Assembly (NCBI RefSeq): GCF_000334155.1
Contig: NZ_ANNK01000169.1
Coordinates: forward strand, 1-64,000
Origin: Halalkalibacterium ligniniphilum
Lineage (GTDB): Bacteria; Bacillota; Bacilli; Bacillales; Bacillaceae_D
DNA length: 64,000 nucleotides
Direction of reading: 5' to 3'
The translations under genes and the position numbers were made by a program. The notes under the pieces were generated by a model. The model was not told where the DNA came from and did no database searches. It worked only from the letters and a program-made list of their open reading frames with translations. This document shows, piece by piece, positions 40,985-53,544 of the stretch (the first letter of the stretch is position 1; every line of letters begins with the position of its first letter).

Positions 40985-41455
40985 TTACCAACGGTAGTGA
41001 GCAAACGCTTTGTTCGCTTCAGCCATTTTGTGTGTATCTTCACGTTTCTTAACAGATGCACCTGTATTGTTAGCAGCATCAAGAATTTCGTTAGCTAAAC
41101 GCTCTTCCATCGTTTTTTCACCACGAAGACGAGAATAGTTTACTAACCAACGAAGACCTAATGTCGTACGACGCTCAGGCTTCACTTCGATCGGTACTTG
41201 ATAGTTTGCACCACCAACACGACGAGCTTTTACTTCAAGAACAGGCATGATGTTCTTAAGTGCTTGATCGAATACTTCCATAGGATCTTTTCCACTGCGC
41301 TCTTTCACAAGTTCAAACGCATTATATAGAATCTTTTGCGCGATACCACGCTTTCCATCAACCATAATACGGTTGATTAAACGAGTAACAAGCTTTGACT
41401 TATAAATAGGATCTGGTAATACATCACGACGAGCAACCGGTCCTTTACGAGGCAT
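40985..41455 (-). CDS. rpsG: 30S ribosomal protein S7
   Basis: 156 aa. Nucleates assembly of the 30S head and lines the E-site. '[21 protein letters not shown]' start and '[19 protein letters not shown]' are canonical. I chose the ATG at 41455 (AAAGGAGG upstream) because the seven earlier codons do not match S7. 56 bases after rpsL. Confidence 0.97.
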   Translation of the reverse strand: MPRKGPVARRDVLPDPIYKSKLVTRLINRIMVDGKRGIAQKILYNAFELVKERSGKDPMEVFDQALKNIMPVLEVKARRVGGANYQVPIEVKPERRTTLGLRWLVNYSRLRGEKTMEERLANEILDAANNTGASVKKREDTHKMAEANKAFAHYRW

Positions 41456-41511
41456 AGTTTTTCCTCCTTTCAGCAAATAGATAGTTTACTTACTAATTAA
41501 AGCTCAAAAGA

Positions 41512-41982
<471 letters not shown>

Positions 41983-42044
41983 TCATATTTGTGCAAAAGT
42001 AAAGTTTTTGCCAGGCAGATGGCACCGCAAGGCAAAAACATGGT

Positions 42045-42293
42045 TTACTTTTTTAAAGCAACAGTGGCTGCACCTACGTCAATTCCACTAGCCTTACCAA
42101 GCTTTTTCATCGAATCGACGTAAACAACGGGGATTTGTTTGACCTTTGCTAATGTCTCTACTTTGTAGATAATGCGAGGATCCGCATCTTTCGCAATTAA
42201 GACCTCAAACACCTCTCCGAGCTCTAGCGCCTTCAACGTTTGTTTCATACCTATTACTAGGCCGTTTGCCTGTAACACTTTATCATAAGACAT
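42045..42293 (-). CDS. ybxF: L7Ae/YbxF-type kink-turn RNA-binding protein
   Basis: 82 aa, called RplGB or YbxF in B. subtilis. Binds kink-turn RNAs such as SAM riboswitches and T-box stems in vitro; its cellular task is unsettled. '[35 protein letters not shown]' is the L7Ae RNA-binding surface. Lies between rpoC and rpsL, the conserved place. Confidence 0.93.
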   Translation of the reverse strand: MSYDKVLQANGLVIGMKQTLKALELGEVFEVLIAKDADPRIIYKVETLAKVKQIPVVYVDSMKKLGKASGIDVGAATVALKK

Positions 42294-42383
42294 CGTTCAT
42301 CCTCCAAAAGCTACAGGTTTCTCAGGCACACTTTGATATCATATCACTCGGCTTTTTACGTGTCAACCACTTCTCAAATAAAA

Positions 42384-45300
42384 TTATTCTTGCGTAACGG
42401 TTGCTTCTACTAATGATTCATCCACTGCATTTTCTTCGGCTTTATCGTATTCAGTGATAATGTTTAAATTGCGGTAGCGAGACATCCCTGTACCTGCTGG
42501 AATTAGTTTTCCGATAATGACATTTTCCTTCAGGCCAAGAAGCTCATCACGTTTTCCTTTAATTGCGGCATCGGTAAGAACACGTGTTGTTTCTTGGAAT
42601 GATGCAGCAGATAAGAAGGAATCCGTTTCAAGAGAAGCTTTCGTAATCCCAAGAAGTACTGGACGACCTGTAGCCGGACGTTTGCCTGCAAGTAATACTT
42701 TTTGGTTTTCATCGTTAAAATGCTGAATTTCAATGAGAGAACCAGGAAGAACGTCCGTATCCCCAGCGTCAATGACACGAATTTTACGAAGCATTTGGCG
42801 AACCATTACTTCGACGTGTTTATCGCCGATTTCAACCCCTTGCATGCGGTATACTTTTTGAACCTCACGCAGCAAGTATTCTTCGACGCCTGTAACACCA
42901 CGCACTTTTAAAAGCTCTTTCGGATCAATCGAACCTTCTGTCAAGCTTTGACCAGAATCAACGACATCTCCAATTTTCACTTTAATACGAGCGCCATATG
43001 GGATGGCGTAGGTTTTCGTTTCCATTTCTCCTTGGATTGTAACCTCGCGCTTATCCGTCTCTTTAATGTGGGTAACTTCCCCTTCAATCTCAGAGATAAC
43101 TGCTTGCCCTTTTGGATTTCGCGCTTCAAAGAGCTCTTGGATACGTGGCAAACCTTGTGTAATATCGTCTCCAGCAACCCCACCAGTATGGAAGGTACGC
43201 ATCGTTAACTGTGTACCAGGCTCACCAATGGATTGAGCAGCGATAATCCCAACTGCTTCGCCGACTTCAACATCGCTACCTGTTGCAAGATTACGACCGT
43301 AACATTTTTTACAAACACCATGACGTGTGTCACACGTAAAGACAGAACGAATCGTAACTTGCTCAACACCAGCGTCTACAATTTCTTTTGCAATGTCTTC
43401 GTGAATTAATTCATTTTTCTTCACAAGTACATCACCCGTTTCAGGATGACGCACTGTCTTGAAGGCAACACGTCCAACAAGACGATCGTAAAGATCCTCA
43501 ATTACTTCGTTTCCTTCTTTGATTGCTGAAACGTCCAAACCTCTATCTGTTCCACAATCGTCAGATCGAACGATAACATCCTGTGCAACATCGACAAGAC
43601 GGCGTGTTAGGTAACCTGAATCGGCCGTCTTCAAGGCTGTATCAGCAAGACCTTTACGTGCACCATGTGTCGAGATAAAGTATTCGAGAACCGTTAAGCC
43701 CTCACGGAAACTTGATTTAATCGGTAATTCAATAATTCGACCAGATGGATTCGCCATCAACCCACGCATACCAGCAAGCTGTGTAAAGTTTGATGCGTTA
43801 CCACGGGCACCAGAATCACTCATCATAAAGATTGGGTTGCGCTTATCTAATGTGCCCATTAACTTATCTTGAATGACATCCTTCGCCTCACTCCAAATCG
43901 AGATAACGCGGTCATAACGCTCTTCCTCTGTGATCAAACCACGGCGGAATTGCTTTAGTACTCGCTCAACCTTGTTTTCAGCATCAGCAAGAATCTCTTT
44001 CTTTTCAGCAAGTACGACGATATCAGCTACACCAACCGTAATCCCTGCTTTAGTCGAAAACTTAAAGCCTAAGTCTTTCATACGGTCAAGCATTTTTGAT
44101 GTTTCCGTTATTTTAAACTTCTTAAACACTTCAGCAATAATGTTTCCAAGGAAGCCTTTTTTAAATGGCGGAACGATCTCACGCTCAGCAAACAGCTCTT
44201 TTACGTTTGTCGTACTTGGAACCATATATTTTTGTGGTGTTTCAATTTGTAAGTTTGTTTCCGTTGGTTCATTCACATAAGGGAATGAATCAGGCAAAAT
44301 TTCATTAAAAATGAGCTTTCCAACAGTTGTTAGAAGCAATTGATCATATTGCTCTTCTTTAAAGGTTGATTTCCCTAGAGAAGCGACCGGAATGGCGACA
44401 CGAGTATGAAGATGTACGTACCCATTCTGATAAGCGATGAGGGCTTCATTTGTGTCTTTAAAGATCGAACCTTCGCCTTTTGCATCTTCTCGTTCCATCG
44501 TTAAATAGTAGTTCCCAAGAACCATATCCTGGGACGGTGTAACAACTGGCTTTCCGTCTTTCGGGTTCAAAATGTTTTGAGCAGCAAGCATCAAAATACG
44601 TGCTTCCGCTTGTGCTTCAGCAGACAGAGGTACGTGAACAGCCATTTGGTCACCATCAAAGTCAGCGTTATAGGCTGTACACACGAGTGGGTGAAGCTTG
44701 ATCGCACGACCTTCAACAAGCGTCGGTTCGAACGCTTGGATTCCAAGACGGTGAAGCGTAGGAGCACGGTTTAATAGAACAGGATGCTCTTTAATGACTT
44801 CTTCAAGAACGTCCCAAACTTCTGGCTGAACACGCTCAACCTTACGTTTTGCACTCTTAATATTGTGGGCAAGGCCCTTACTTACAAGCTCTTTCATCAC
44901 AAACGGTTTGAACAACTCAAGCGCCATTTCTTTAGGCAATCCGCATTGGTACATTTTTAAGTTTGGTCCTACAACAATTACAGAACGACCAGAGTAATCA
45001 ACACGCTTCCCAAGTAGGTTTTGACGGAAGCGACCTTGCTTCCCCTTTAACATATGGGAGAGGGATTTTAACGGCCGGTTTCCTGGTCCTGTTACAGGAC
45101 GACCGCGACGACCGTTGTCAATCAATGCATCAACCGCTTCCTGAAGCATACGCTTTTCATTTTGAACGATAATGTTCGGCGCTCCAAGATCAAGTAGACG
45201 CTTCAAACGGTTGTTACGATTAATCACACGACGGTACAAATCATTTAAGTCAGACGTAGCAAAACGACCACCGTCAAGCTGTACCATCGGACGTAGCTCT

Positions 45301-46007
45301 GGCGGAATAACTGGAAGCACATCAAGAATCATCCATGAAGGTTCGTTACCAGAGTTGCGGAATGCTTCAAGAACTTCAAGACGCTTAATCGCACGTGTGC
45401 GACGCTGTCCTTGCGCCGTAAGCAGCTCTTCTTTCAGCGCGTCAACTTCCTTCTCAAGGTCAATATCCATCAATAGCTTGCGAATCGCTTCTGCTCCCAT
45501 CTGCGCAGTGAACGAGCGGCCATACTTGTCATAGTATGAGCGGTATTCCTTTTCAGATAAAAGCTGCTTCTTCTCAAGCGGCGTATCACCTGGATCTGTT
45601 ACAACGTAAGAGGCAAAATAAATGACTTCCTCAAGCGAACGTGGAGACATATCCAAAACAAGACCCATGCGGCTAGGGATGCCTTTAAAATACCAAATAT
45701 GTGATACTGGCGCTGCAAGTTCAATATGACCCATACGTTCACGGCGAACTTTCGCACGCGTTACTTCTACGCCACAACGATCACAAACGACGCCTTTATA
45801 ACGAACACGCTTATACTTTCCACAATGACATTCCCAATCTTTTTGTGGTCCAAAAATTCGCTCACAAAATAACCCATCTTTTTCAGGCTTTAATGTCCGG
45901 TAGTTAATCGTTTCAGGCTTTTTCACCTCTCCACGAGACCACGAACGGATCTTATTTGGTGATGCGAGACCAATTTTCATATATTCGAAGTTATTTACAT
46001 CTATCAA
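42384..46007 (-). CDS. rpoC: RNA polymerase beta' subunit
   Basis: 1207 aa. Holds the active-site motif '[12 protein letters not shown]' (three Asp binding catalytic Mg), the N-terminal zinc site '[20 protein letters not shown]' and the second zinc-binding Cys cluster ('CGTDRG...[13 protein letters not shown]'). I start at TTG 46007 ('[10 protein letters not shown]') because GGGAGG lies 8 bases before it; the frame is open 9 codons further but those are unlike beta'. 132 bases after rpoB. Confidence 0.97.
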   Translation of the reverse strand: MIDVNNFEYMKIGLASPNKIRSWSRGEVKKPETINYRTLKPEKDGLFCERIFGPQKDWECHCGKYKRVRYKGVVCDRCGVEVTRAKVRRERMGHIELAAPVSHIWYFKGIPSRMGLVLDMSPRSLEEVIYFASYVVTDPGDTPLEKKQLLSEKEYRSYYDKYGRSFTAQMGAEAIRKLLMDIDLEKEVDALKEELLTAQGQRRTRAIKRLEVLEAFRNSGNEPSWMILDVLPVIPPELRPMVQLDGGRFATSDLNDLYRRVINRNNRLKRLLDLGAPNIIVQNEKRMLQEAVDALIDNGRRGRPVTGPGNRPLKSLSHMLKGKQGRFRQNLLGKRVDYSGRSVIVVGPNLKMYQCGLPKEMALELFKPFVMKELVSKGLAHNIKSAKRKVERVQPEVWDVLEEVIKEHPVLLNRAPTLHRLGIQAFEPTLVEGRAIKLHPLVCTAYNADFDGDQMAVHVPLSAEAQAEARILMLAAQNILNPKDGKPVVTPSQDMVLGNYYLTMEREDAKGEGSIFKDTNEALIAYQNGYVHLHTRVAIPVASLGKSTFKEEQYDQLLLTTVGKLIFNEILPDSFPYVNEPTETNLQIETPQKYMVPSTTNVKELFAEREIVPPFKKGFLGNIIAEVFKKFKITETSKMLDRMKDLGFKFSTKAGITVGVADIVVLAEKKEILADAENKVERVLKQFRRGLITEEERYDRVISIWSEAKDVIQDKLMGTLDKRNPIFMMSDSGARGNASNFTQLAGMRGLMANPSGRIIELPIKSSFREGLTVLEYFISTHGARKGLADTALKTADSGYLTRRLVDVAQDVIVRSDDCGTDRGLDVSAIKEGNEVIEDLYDRLVGRVAFKTVRHPETGDVLVKKNELIHEDIAKEIVDAGVEQVTIRSVFTCDTRHGVCKKCYGRNLATGSDVEVGEAVGIIAAQSIGEPGTQLTMRTFHTGGVAGDDITQGLPRIQELFEARNPKGQAVISEIEGEVTHIKETDKREVTIQGEMETKTYAIPYGARIKVKIGDVVDSGQSLTEGSIDPKELLKVRGVTGVEEYLLREVQKVYRMQGVEIGDKHVEVMVRQMLRKIRVIDAGDTDVLPGSLIEIQHFNDENQKVLLAGKRPATGRPVLLGITKASLETDSFLSAASFQETTRVLTDAAIKGKRDELLGLKENVIIGKLIPAGTGMSRYRNLNIITEYDKAEENAVDESLVEATVTQE

Positions 46008-46139
46008 GGGGTCAACCTCCCTTATGATTTCCATGCCTTTTCAACACGCAAACTTGATGTCCATCTCTATTAGCAGCAAAGGACGAACTAGCTTCCAAAG
46101 TCGTAACTTTGAAAGCTTTGATTCGTCAGTACATTTTTA

Positions 46140-49100
46140 TTAAACGTTTGATTCGCTTGTTTCAATGTTCAAATTGAGTTTTTCACTCGTCTGCTCATCT
46201 TCGTCATCAAGCTCTTTCATTTCAATTTCCTCTTCATTGCTAGACAACATTTTAACGTCCATACCAAGTGACTGAAGCTCTTTAATTAGTACCTTAAAGG
46301 ATTCCGGTACACCTGGTTCAGGAACATTTTCACCCTTTACGATCGCTTCATATGTTTTTACACGTCCAACAACATCATCCGATTTGACCGTTAAGATTTC
46401 CTGTAGGGTGTAGGCTGCACCATAAGCCTCAAGTGCCCATACTTCCATCTCTCCGAAACGCTGTCCACCAAACTGAGCTTTCCCGCCGAGTGGCTGCTGG
46501 GTAACAAGTGAATAAGGACCCGTAGAACGAGCATGAAGCTTATCATCAACCATGTGGGCAAGCTTAATCATATACATGACACCGACCGACACACGGTTGT
46601 CAAACGGTTCACCTGTTCGACCATCATATAAAATCGTCTTTCCGTCACGGGCCATGCCTGCTTCTTCAAGCGTTGACCATACATCCTCTTCGCGAGCACC
46701 ATCAAATACAGGAGACGCAACATGAATTCCAAGCTTACGCGCAGCCATACCAAGATGAAGCTCTAGCACTTGTCCGATATTCATCCGAGATGGTACACCG
46801 AGAGGGTTTAACATAATATCAACCGGCGTCCCGTCTGGCAAGTAAGGCATATCCTCTTCCGGTAGGATACGTGAAATAACCCCTTTGTTTCCATGACGCC
46901 CGGCCATCTTATCACCTTCGTGAATCTTACGCTTTTGCACAATGTACACACGAACAAGCTGATTCACACCTGGTGGCAGTTCATCGCCGTCTTCACGGTT
47001 AAAGATTTTCACATCAAGGACAATTCCGTCCCCACCGTGAGGAGCGCGAAGCGATGTATCACGAACTTCACGAGCTTTTTCACCAAAGATAGCATGTAGA
47101 AGGCGTTCTTCTGCTGTTAATTCCGTTACTCCCTTAGGCGTAACCTTTCCAACAAGGATGTCTCCATCCTTCACTTCTGCACCGACACGAATAATGCCAC
47201 GCTCATCTAAGTTTCTTAACGCATCTTCCCCAACGTTTGGAATGTCACGTGTGATTTCTTCTGGTCCAAGCTTCGTATCACGAGCTTCTGACTCATACTC
47301 TTCAATATGAACAGATGTATACACGTCATCTTTTACAAGGCGTTCACTTAAAATGATCGCATCCTCATAGTTGTAACCTTCCCATGTCATGAAAGCAACA
47401 AGGACATTTCGACCAAGGGCCATTTCCCCTTTTTCCATTGAAGGACCGTCAGCTAGAATTTCACGTTTTTCAACAACGTCTCCTTCCGCAACGATTGGAC
47501 GCTGGTTGTAGCTTGTTCCTTGGTTTGAACGGACAAACTTTTGCAGACGATATTTATCAAGATCACCTTTTACTTCCTTACCGTCAACTTCTTCAAGTCG
47601 GCGAACCCAAATTTCTTTTGCCGTAACACGTTCAACGATTCCTCGTGACTTCGCAACAATTGCAGCTCCAGAATCCTTGGCAGAAACGTGCTCCATTCCC
47701 GTACCAACAATCGGTGCTTCAGGCACAAGAAGCGGAACGGCCTGACGCTGCATGTTCGCGCCCATAAGCGCACGGTTCGAGTCATCGTTCTCTAAGAACG
47801 GAATACAAGATGTTGCCGCAGAAACAACTTGCTTAGGCGATACGTCCATATAATCAATTTGATTACGTGGAACGACGGTATTCTCACCACGGAAACGAGC
47901 AATAATATTTTCTTCGATAAATGAACCGTCTTCTGCTAATTTCGCATTCGCTTGGGCGACAACGTAATTATCTTCCTCATCTGCTGTAAGGTAATCAATT
48001 TGAGACGTCACTTTTCCTGTTTCAGGATCAACACGACGATACGGCGTCTCCATAAATCCAAATTCATTGACCTTTGCATAAGAGGAAAGGGAGTTAATCA
48101 AGCCAATGTTCGGACCCTCTGGTGTTTCAATCGGACACATACGACCATAGTGTGAATAGTGAACGTCACGAACTTCAAAGCCTGCACGCTCACGTGTCAA
48201 GCCACCTGGTCCAAGGGCAGAAAGACGACGCTTGTGGGTCAACTCAGCAAGTGGATTCGTTTGGTCCATAAATTGAGAAAGCTGAGAACTTCCGAAAAAC
48301 TCTTTAATCGACGCAATGACTGGACGAATGTTGATGAGCGCTTGCGGTGTGATCATGTTCGGATCTTGGATTGACATCCGTTCACGAACAACACGCTCCA
48401 TCCGAGATAACCCAATACGGAATTGGTTTTGCAACAACTCACCTACTGAACGAAGACGACGATTTCCTAAGTGGTCAATATCATCTGTGTCCCCGACCCC
48501 ATGTAAAAGGTTAAAGAAGTAGTTAATTGCGGAAATGATATCCGCTGGCGTAATGTTCTTGATTTCTTTTTCAACAAGACCATTCCCAATTATACGAATC
48601 GGCTGTTCTCCATCCTGCTCATCAGGTGGGTAAATTTTAATCGATTGTAGATAAATTTCTTCATCTTCTACTACGCCACCAGATGCACGAACCCGTCGAA
48701 AACCAACGTTATTTTCAAGGTATGGAAGAATACGGTCAAGCGTCCGGCGATCAATCACCGTTCCTTCTTCTGCAATGACTTCTCCAGTTTCAGGATCAAC
48801 AAGTGTTTCCGCTAGACGTTGGTTGAATAGACGGTTTTTAATGTGAAGCTTTTTATTAATTTTATAGCGACCCACATTGGCTAAATCATAACGCTTCGGG
48901 TCAAAAAAGCGAGAATCAAGTAAGCTCTTTGCATTATCTACAGTAGGTGGCTCACCAGGACGTAGACGCTCATAAATCTCAAGCAGCGCTTTTTCCGTGC
49001 TGTCCGTATTATCCTTTTCTAATGAATTACGTAGATATTCGTCTTCACCAAGCAAATCAATGATCTCTTGATCAGAACCAAACCCTAAGGCACGCAAAAG

Positions 49101-49682
49101 AACCGTCACTGGGATTTTTCTTGTACGGTCAATACGAACATAGACAATATCCTTTGCGTCGGTTTCAAGCTCTAACCACGCACCACGGTTTGGAATAACA
49201 GTTGCTGTGAAGCCTTTTTTACCATTCTTATCAGTCTTCTCGCTATAATACACACTAGGTGAACGAACGAGCTGAGAAACGATGACACGTTCAGCCCCAT
49301 TGATAATAAACGTACCTGTTTCTGTCATTAATGGGAAATCACCCATGAAGACTTCTTGCTCCTTCACTTCGCCTGTCTCTTTATTAATCAAGCGAACTTT
49401 CACACGTAAAGGTGCAGCGTACGTCACATCTCGTTCTTTCGACTCATCTACTGAGTACTTAGGCTCTCCAAGACTGTAATCGATAAACTCTAAAACTAAA
49501 TTTCCTGTGAAGTCTTGAATAGGTGAAATGTCTTGGAACATTTCCCGAAGTCCCTCATCAAGAAACCATTGATAAGAAGCTGTTTGGATTTCAATCAAGT
49601 TAGGAAGTTCCAGCACTTCATTGATTCGTGCATAGCTTCTACGTTGGCGGTGGCGTCCATACTGAACTAGTTGACCTGTCAA
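46140..49682 (-). CDS. rpoB: RNA polymerase beta subunit
   Basis: 1180 aa. Catalytic partner of beta'. The rifampicin pocket '[19 protein letters not shown]' followed by '[11 protein letters not shown]' is wild type (Asp, His, Ser in place), so rifampicin sensitivity is expected. The C-terminus is acidic, rich in Glu, Asp and Ser. Start: TTG at 49682, as in B. subtilis, preceded at 6 bases by GAGGGGTG; a GTG three codons upstream is possible. A 586-base leader precedes it. Confidence 0.97.
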   Translation of the reverse strand: MTGQLVQYGRHRQRRSYARINEVLELPNLIEIQTASYQWFLDEGLREMFQDISPIQDFTGNLVLEFIDYSLGEPKYSVDESKERDVTYAAPLRVKVRLINKETGEVKEQEVFMGDFPLMTETGTFIINGAERVIVSQLVRSPSVYYSEKTDKNGKKGFTATVIPNRGAWLELETDAKDIVYVRIDRTRKIPVTVLLRALGFGSDQEIIDLLGEDEYLRNSLEKDNTDSTEKALLEIYERLRPGEPPTVDNAKSLLDSRFFDPKRYDLANVGRYKINKKLHIKNRLFNQRLAETLVDPETGEVIAEEGTVIDRRTLDRILPYLENNVGFRRVRASGGVVEDEEIYLQSIKIYPPDEQDGEQPIRIIGNGLVEKEIKNITPADIISAINYFFNLLHGVGDTDDIDHLGNRRLRSVGELLQNQFRIGLSRMERVVRERMSIQDPNMITPQALINIRPVIASIKEFFGSSQLSQFMDQTNPLAELTHKRRLSALGPGGLTRERAGFEVRDVHYSHYGRMCPIETPEGPNIGLINSLSSYAKVNEFGFMETPYRRVDPETGKVTSQIDYLTADEEDNYVVAQANAKLAEDGSFIEENIIARFRGENTVVPRNQIDYMDVSPKQVVSAATSCIPFLENDDSNRALMGANMQRQAVPLLVPEAPIVGTGMEHVSAKDSGAAIVAKSRGIVERVTAKEIWVRRLEEVDGKEVKGDLDKYRLQKFVRSNQGTSYNQRPIVAEGDVVEKREILADGPSMEKGEMALGRNVLVAFMTWEGYNYEDAIILSERLVKDDVYTSVHIEEYESEARDTKLGPEEITRDIPNVGEDALRNLDERGIIRVGAEVKDGDILVGKVTPKGVTELTAEERLLHAIFGEKAREVRDTSLRAPHGGDGIVLDVKIFNREDGDELPPGVNQLVRVYIVQKRKIHEGDKMAGRHGNKGVISRILPEEDMPYLPDGTPVDIMLNPLGVPSRMNIGQVLELHLGMAARKLGIHVASPVFDGAREEDVWSTLEEAGMARDGKTILYDGRTGEPFDNRVSVGVMYMIKLAHMVDDKLHARSTGPYSLVTQQPLGGKAQFGGQRFGEMEVWALEAYGAAYTLQEILTVKSDDVVGRVKTYEAIVKGENVPEPGVPESFKVLIKELQSLGMDVKMLSSNEEEIEMKELDDEDEQTSEKLNLNIETSESNV

Positions 49683-50268
49683 CTGATTCACCCCTCAAAT
49701 CTCGCGTTATAGTAATATGAAAAGCACAAACGTCTGAACTTGTTGGTTAAAAAAGAATAATGAGGCGAGATCCTCATCGTTCTTAACCGTTCGACGCAAG
49801 GGCTTAAACATGAAAGAAAAGCATACGTGCTCTCAGCGATAATAAAAAGCCTTCTACACACATTTTGTTCTAGAAGCCCTTTTACCTCGAAAAAGTACGA
49901 TTGCTTTTTATCGAACCAAAACACTCGTTAGCTCACTTTACCAACGTTTCGTAAAGTGAAACACTTACATAAAACGACTAGCTTAAAGCGATGTGTTCGT
50001 ACTAGACGTACAAAAAGGCTCCCTATACCTTCTTCCGCTTAAACGTCGTAAACGTGCAGATGGCCGAGGCGGTATCCTATCACCAACTGGGTAAAAAGAA
50101 AAAAGGCTCAGAAATAAACCATGATTTCCCGTTCAATCCCCCGATTATAGTAGGATAACCAAAACTTACCTTTTTTATACAAACAAATTCCCTTGACTTT
50201 TTCAAAAAACCATTTTTAAAGAAAAGGGTATTCATACGCATTAAATAACATTAACACAAAGTATAGGC
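49683..50268 (-). promoter_or_regulatory. long untranslated region before rpoB
   Basis: No convincing gene in these 586 bases; a 78-codon minus ORF at 49688-49924 overlaps the rpoB start and looks like chance. A promoter-like TTGACT-17-TAATGT pair adjoins the rsmC stop (~50240-50270), and a TATAAT lies at 50144-50149. A hairpin CTTCTA/TAGAAG followed by CTTTTTATTA (49842-49883) looks like an intrinsic terminator within the leader, i.e. a possible attenuator. Confidence 0.5.
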
Positions 50269-50874
50269 TCAGTCAATTTTTTTTGCACAAATAATATAGT
50301 ATCCCTTTTTTTTCGTAACAACATCCACCTGCTGATAAAGCGTGTGCAGTTTCCCTATCGCCGAAGGGGCTCCTTGCTTCTTTTGAATCACGGTCCAGAG
50401 CATCCCTCCATTAACTAGATACTCGTAAGACTCTTCAAAGATTTGGTGAACAACTTTTTTTCCAGCTCGAATCGGCGGGTTGGTTACCACGGCAGCGAAG
50501 TTTTGGTGTGAAACCTTTTCAAACAGCGAACTCAAATAAATGTTCACATTGGAAATACCATTTTGTTCTGCATTTTTTTTCGAAAGCGCGACAGCACGTT
50601 CGTTCACATCAATCATATGTACCGTTCTGTCAACCTCTCTTTTTGCTAGCGCCAAACCAATCGGGCCATAGCCACAACCTACATCCAATAGGTCTCCTTC
50701 TACGTCCGGAGAATGAAATGCTTCAATCAGTAAACGGCTACCAAAGTCTACCTCCTGTTTGGAAAAAACCCCTCGATCGGACGTGAACCGAAACGTTTCA
50801 CCATTTAACGGGAAAGACCAGGTTCTTTCGTTGCTTTCAGTTGTAGGCTTGTTTGTATAGTAATGCTCACTCAT
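50269..50874 (-). CDS. rsmC: 16S rRNA methyltransferase family protein (RsmC/YbxB-like)
   Basis: 201 aa, SAM-dependent methyltransferase with motif I 'LLDVGCGYGPIGLALAK' and the N-methylase motif 'VTNPPIRAGK' (NPP(F/I/L)). RsmC of E. coli makes m2G1207 in 16S rRNA; the short YbxB form of Firmicutes corresponds to its C-terminal half. Sits after rplL, behind a terminator, and before rpoB, the usual place in bacilli. Confidence 0.9.
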   Translation of the reverse strand: MSEHYYTNKPTTESNERTWSFPLNGETFRFTSDRGVFSKQEVDFGSRLLIEAFHSPDVEGDLLDVGCGYGPIGLALAKREVDRTVHMIDVNERAVALSKKNAEQNGISNVNIYLSSLFEKVSHQNFAAVVTNPPIRAGKKVVHQIFEESYEYLVNGGMLWTVIQKKQGAPSAIGKLHTLYQQVDVVTKKKGYYIICAKKID

Positions 50875-50948
50875 CGACAGCCACTCCTTTTATATCGGAA
50901 ACCAGTTTGTTATCTTTCTTATCTTTTACCGAGAGAGATAAAGTAGAA

Positions 50949-50979
50949 AAAAAGACCCGCGAAAAACGCGAGCCTTTCT
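50949..50979 (-). terminator. terminator / attenuator after rplL
   Basis: Stem AAGGCTCGCG / CGCGGGTCTT, 5-base loop and T7 on the minus strand, 17 bases after the rplL stop. In bacilli such a site reduces read-through from the rplJL genes into rpoBC. Confidence 0.85.
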
Positions 50980-50995
50980 TAATTTAAACGAAAGA

Positions 50996-51358
50996 TTACT
51001 TTAAAGTTACAGAAGCGCCTGCTTCTTCAAGCTTCGCTTTAGCTTCTTCAGCTTCTTCTTTCGCTAAGCCTTCTTTGATTGGAGCTGGAGCACCGTCAAC
51101 AAGTGCTTTTGCTTCCTTAAGACCAAGACCTGTGATTTCACGAACAACCTTGATTACGTTGATTTTAGATGCACCAGCAGATTCAAGAACAACGTCAAAT
51201 TCAGATTGCTCAGCACCACCAGCGTCTCCACCAGCAGCAGCTACAGCTACAGGAGCAGCAGCAGTAACACCAAATTCTTCTTCGATTGCTTTTACAAGAT
51301 CGTTAAGTTCTAAAACTGTCATTTCTTTAACCGCTTCAATGATTTGTTCTTTAGTCAT
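50996..51358 (-). CDS. rplL: 50S ribosomal protein L7/L12
   Basis: 120 aa. Present in several copies on the L10 stalk and recruits translation GTPases. Order: N-terminal dimer domain, Ala/Gly-rich hinge ('[17 protein letters not shown]'), C-terminal factor-binding domain ('[27 protein letters not shown]'). 58 bases after rplJ; AGGAGG site. Confidence 0.98.
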   Translation of the reverse strand: MTKEQIIEAVKEMTVLELNDLVKAIEEEFGVTAAAPVAVAAAGGDAGGAEQSEFDVVLESAGASKINVIKVVREITGLGLKEAKALVDGAPAPIKEGLAKEEAEEAKAKLEEAGASVTLK

Positions 51359-51416
51359 TGTAAATCCTCCCTATTTTCGTTTTCATTTGTTTTAACTAAC
51401 TGCCAAAGCTGTTAGC

Positions 51417-51914
51417 TTATGCGCCTTGCTCTTCTTTTTGATCGGCAACTGCTTTTGTAACCAATGCGAAACCACGCATTGGCGCTTGAAGTACGTTGGC
51501 AAGCATAGAAAGTAGACCTTCGCGAGACGGTAGCTCAGCAAGCGCCTTAATTTCTGCAACTGTTGCAACTTGTCCTTCAATCACACCAGCCTTGATTTCA
51601 AGAGCTTCGTGCTTCTTAGCAAATTCGTTAAGCACCTTAGCAGGAGCAATCACATCATCTGCACTAAATGCGATAGCAGTAGGCCCTACAAGGTTTGCGT
51701 CCAAATCTGTTAATTCAGCTTCAGCCGTCGCGCGACGAGTAAGTGTATTTTTGTATACCTTGAACTCAACACCAGCTTCACGAAGCTGTTTACGAAGTTC
51801 TGTCACTTCAGCAACATTCAATCCACGATAATCAACGACAACTGTCGATTTGCTATCACGTAATTTTGCTGCGATTTCTGATACAACTTGTTTTTTCTGT
51901 TCTAATACGCTCAT
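51417..51914 (-). CDS. rplJ: 50S ribosomal protein L10
   Basis: 165 aa. Base of the L7/L12 stalk; its C-terminal helix binds L12 dimers. '[52 protein letters not shown]' is canonical. It is under control of the leader at 51915-52136, where L10-L12 can bind. Starts at ATG with GGGAGG. Confidence 0.97.
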   Translation of the reverse strand: MSVLEQKKQVVSEIAAKLRDSKSTVVVDYRGLNVAEVTELRKQLREAGVEFKVYKNTLTRRATAEAELTDLDANLVGPTAIAFSADDVIAPAKVLNEFAKKHEALEIKAGVIEGQVATVAEIKALAELPSREGLLSMLANVLQAPMRGFALVTKAVADQKEEQGA

Positions 51915-52112
51915 CTTTACACCTCCCGTGGTTTGGTTCCATACCGCTTTTAGAAGCTATCAAAAAAGCCCCCATGTAGACATGAGGGCATAAGAAGTCA
52001 GTCAAAAGACAACATCTATTGCTTACCTCGGTAGGAAATTAAGCGTTATCCGCACCTACTGTCTACGGTATGAATGTTCAACTTTAGTTGGGTGCGCAAT
52101 TGCACCTTAGCT
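51915..52112 (-). promoter_or_regulatory. L10 leader with attenuator
   Basis: Untranslated leader of ~200 bases between the promoter at 52113-52142 and rplJ. A terminator stem GCCCTCATGT / ACATGGGGGC followed by T6 (51962-51989) lies near its 3' end. Upstream are motifs able to form the kink-turn and alternate fold known from Firmicutes L10 leaders. Free L10-L12 complex is known to bind such leaders and to cause early termination. The identification rests on place, length and the terminator. Confidence 0.75.
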
Positions 52113-52142
52113 ATTATACGTAAAAGGGTGACTAATTGTCAA
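52113..52142 (-). promoter_or_regulatory. sigma-A promoter of rplJ-rplL
   Basis: -35 TTGACA (52137-52142), 18-base spacer, perfect -10 TATAAT (52113-52118). It starts 4 bases past the rplA stop, so rplJL can be expressed apart from rplKA. Confidence 0.85.
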
Positions 52143-52145
52143 CTC

Positions 52146-52841
52146 CTACTTTACTAATCCAACAGTACTTACTTTTACACCAGGTCCCATCGTAGATGAA
52201 ACGGTAACGTTTTTCAAGTACGTACCTTTAGCAGCTGCAGGCTTCGCTTTGATAAGCGTATCGATAATTGTGCTGAAGTTTTCAGCAAGCTTTGCTGTTT
52301 CAAAAGATACTTTCCCAATTGGAACATGGATGTTTCCAGCTTTGTCGACACGGTATTCAACTTTACCAGCTTTGATCTCATTTACTGCTTTTTCAACTTC
52401 AAACGTAACAGTACCTGTTTTGGGGTTTGGCATAAGACCTTTTGGTCCAAGCACACGACCAAGCTTACCAACTTGAGCCATCATGTCAGGCGTTGCAACG
52501 ATGACGTCAAACTCAAACCAACCTTGGTTGATCTTATTGATTAAATCTTCGTCACCAACATAATCTGCTCCTGCAGCTTCTGCCTCTTTTGCTTTTTCAC
52601 CCTTTGCAAAAACAAGAACACGTTGTGTTTTACCTGTTCCGTTTGGTAGAACAACCGCTCCACGGATTTGTTGGTCAGCTTTCTTAGGGTCAACCCCTAA
52701 ACGAACTGCCACTTCAACCGTCTCATCAAACTTAGCAGTTGATGCTTTTTTCACAAGCTCAATTGCCTCGTCTGCTTGGTACGCTTGTTCACGATCAATT
52801 AGCTTCACAGCTTCTTGGTATTTCTTTCCACGTTTCGCCAT
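52146..52841 (-). CDS. rplA: 50S ribosomal protein L1
   Basis: 231 aa. Forms the mobile L1 stalk that helps release tRNA from the E site. '[30 protein letters not shown]' and '[38 protein letters not shown]' regions are canonical. I chose the ATG at 52841 with GAGGAGG upstream; 23 earlier codons do not look like L1. 119 bases after rplK. Confidence 0.97.
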   Translation of the reverse strand: MAKRGKKYQEAVKLIDREQAYQADEAIELVKKASTAKFDETVEVAVRLGVDPKKADQQIRGAVVLPNGTGKTQRVLVFAKGEKAKEAEAAGADYVGDEDLINKINQGWFEFDVIVATPDMMAQVGKLGRVLGPKGLMPNPKTGTVTFEVEKAVNEIKAGKVEYRVDKAGNIHVPIGKVSFETAKLAENFSTIIDTLIKAKPAAAKGTYLKNVTVSSTMGPGVKVSTVGLVK

Positions 52842-52960
52842 GCTTTTTTCCTCCTCGTTTGTGGTTTTAGCGGTTATACCTCCCACTAGTAAAGGTTGCG
52901 AGCCTGGCATCCAGGCAAGGAATTTCTCCTCAATCGCAACCTTCCGTCAAACCTTAGCAA

Positions 52961-53386
52961 TTAGTCTTCAATCACGATACCCATACTTCTTGCAGTACCT
53001 TCTACCATACGCATCGCTGCTTCAACATTCGCTGCGTTTAGGTCTGGCATTTTTGTTTCAGCAATCTCGCGTACTTTATCACGCTTGACTGTTGCAACTT
53101 TGTTACGGTTTGGTTCACCAGAACCAGACTCGATTCCAGCCGCTTTCTTAAGAAGAACAGCAGCAGGTGGAGTTTTCGTGATGAATGTAAACGAACGGTC
53201 TTCAAATACCGTAATTTCAACCGGAATGATAAGACCAGCTTGATCTGAAGTACGAGCGTTAAATTCTTTACAGAACCCCATGATGTTAACACCTGCTTGA
53301 CCTAGTGCAGGACCAACTGGTGGTGCTGGATTCGCTTTACCAGCAGGGATTTGTAATTTAACCATTTTAATTACCTTTTTAGCCAC
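52961..53386 (-). CDS. rplK: 50S ribosomal protein L11
   Basis: 141 aa. Binds the GTPase-associated rRNA region and is needed for RelA activation; target context of thiostrepton. Pro-rich '[20 protein letters not shown]' is intact. Start: GTG at 53386, 6 bases after AAGGAGGTG; 24 upstream codons are not L11-like. First gene of the rplKA unit, 158 bases after nusG. Confidence 0.96.
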   Translation of the reverse strand: MAKKVIKMVKLQIPAGKANPAPPVGPALGQAGVNIMGFCKEFNARTSDQAGLIIPVEITVFEDRSFTFITKTPPAAVLLKKAAGIESGSGEPNRNKVATVKRDKVREIAETKMPDLNAANVEAAMRMVEGTARSMGIVIED

Positions 53387-53544
53387 GTGACACACCTCCT
53401 TAGTCCGTGATGTGGTTATCCGGGTGTTTACACCCTCCCACTCAAAAAACGGATGCACTCATGCACCCGATGGTTCAATAGAATAAACCATTATCAAACA
53501 TAAAAATTTTATCACTTTCAGATTGAGAGCGCAAGGTCTTTCCG

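Noticed and set aside
49688-49924. 78-aa minus-strand ORF before rpoB
   Set aside because: Overlaps the rpoB start, lacks a clear ribosome-binding site and motif, lies in a structured leader.
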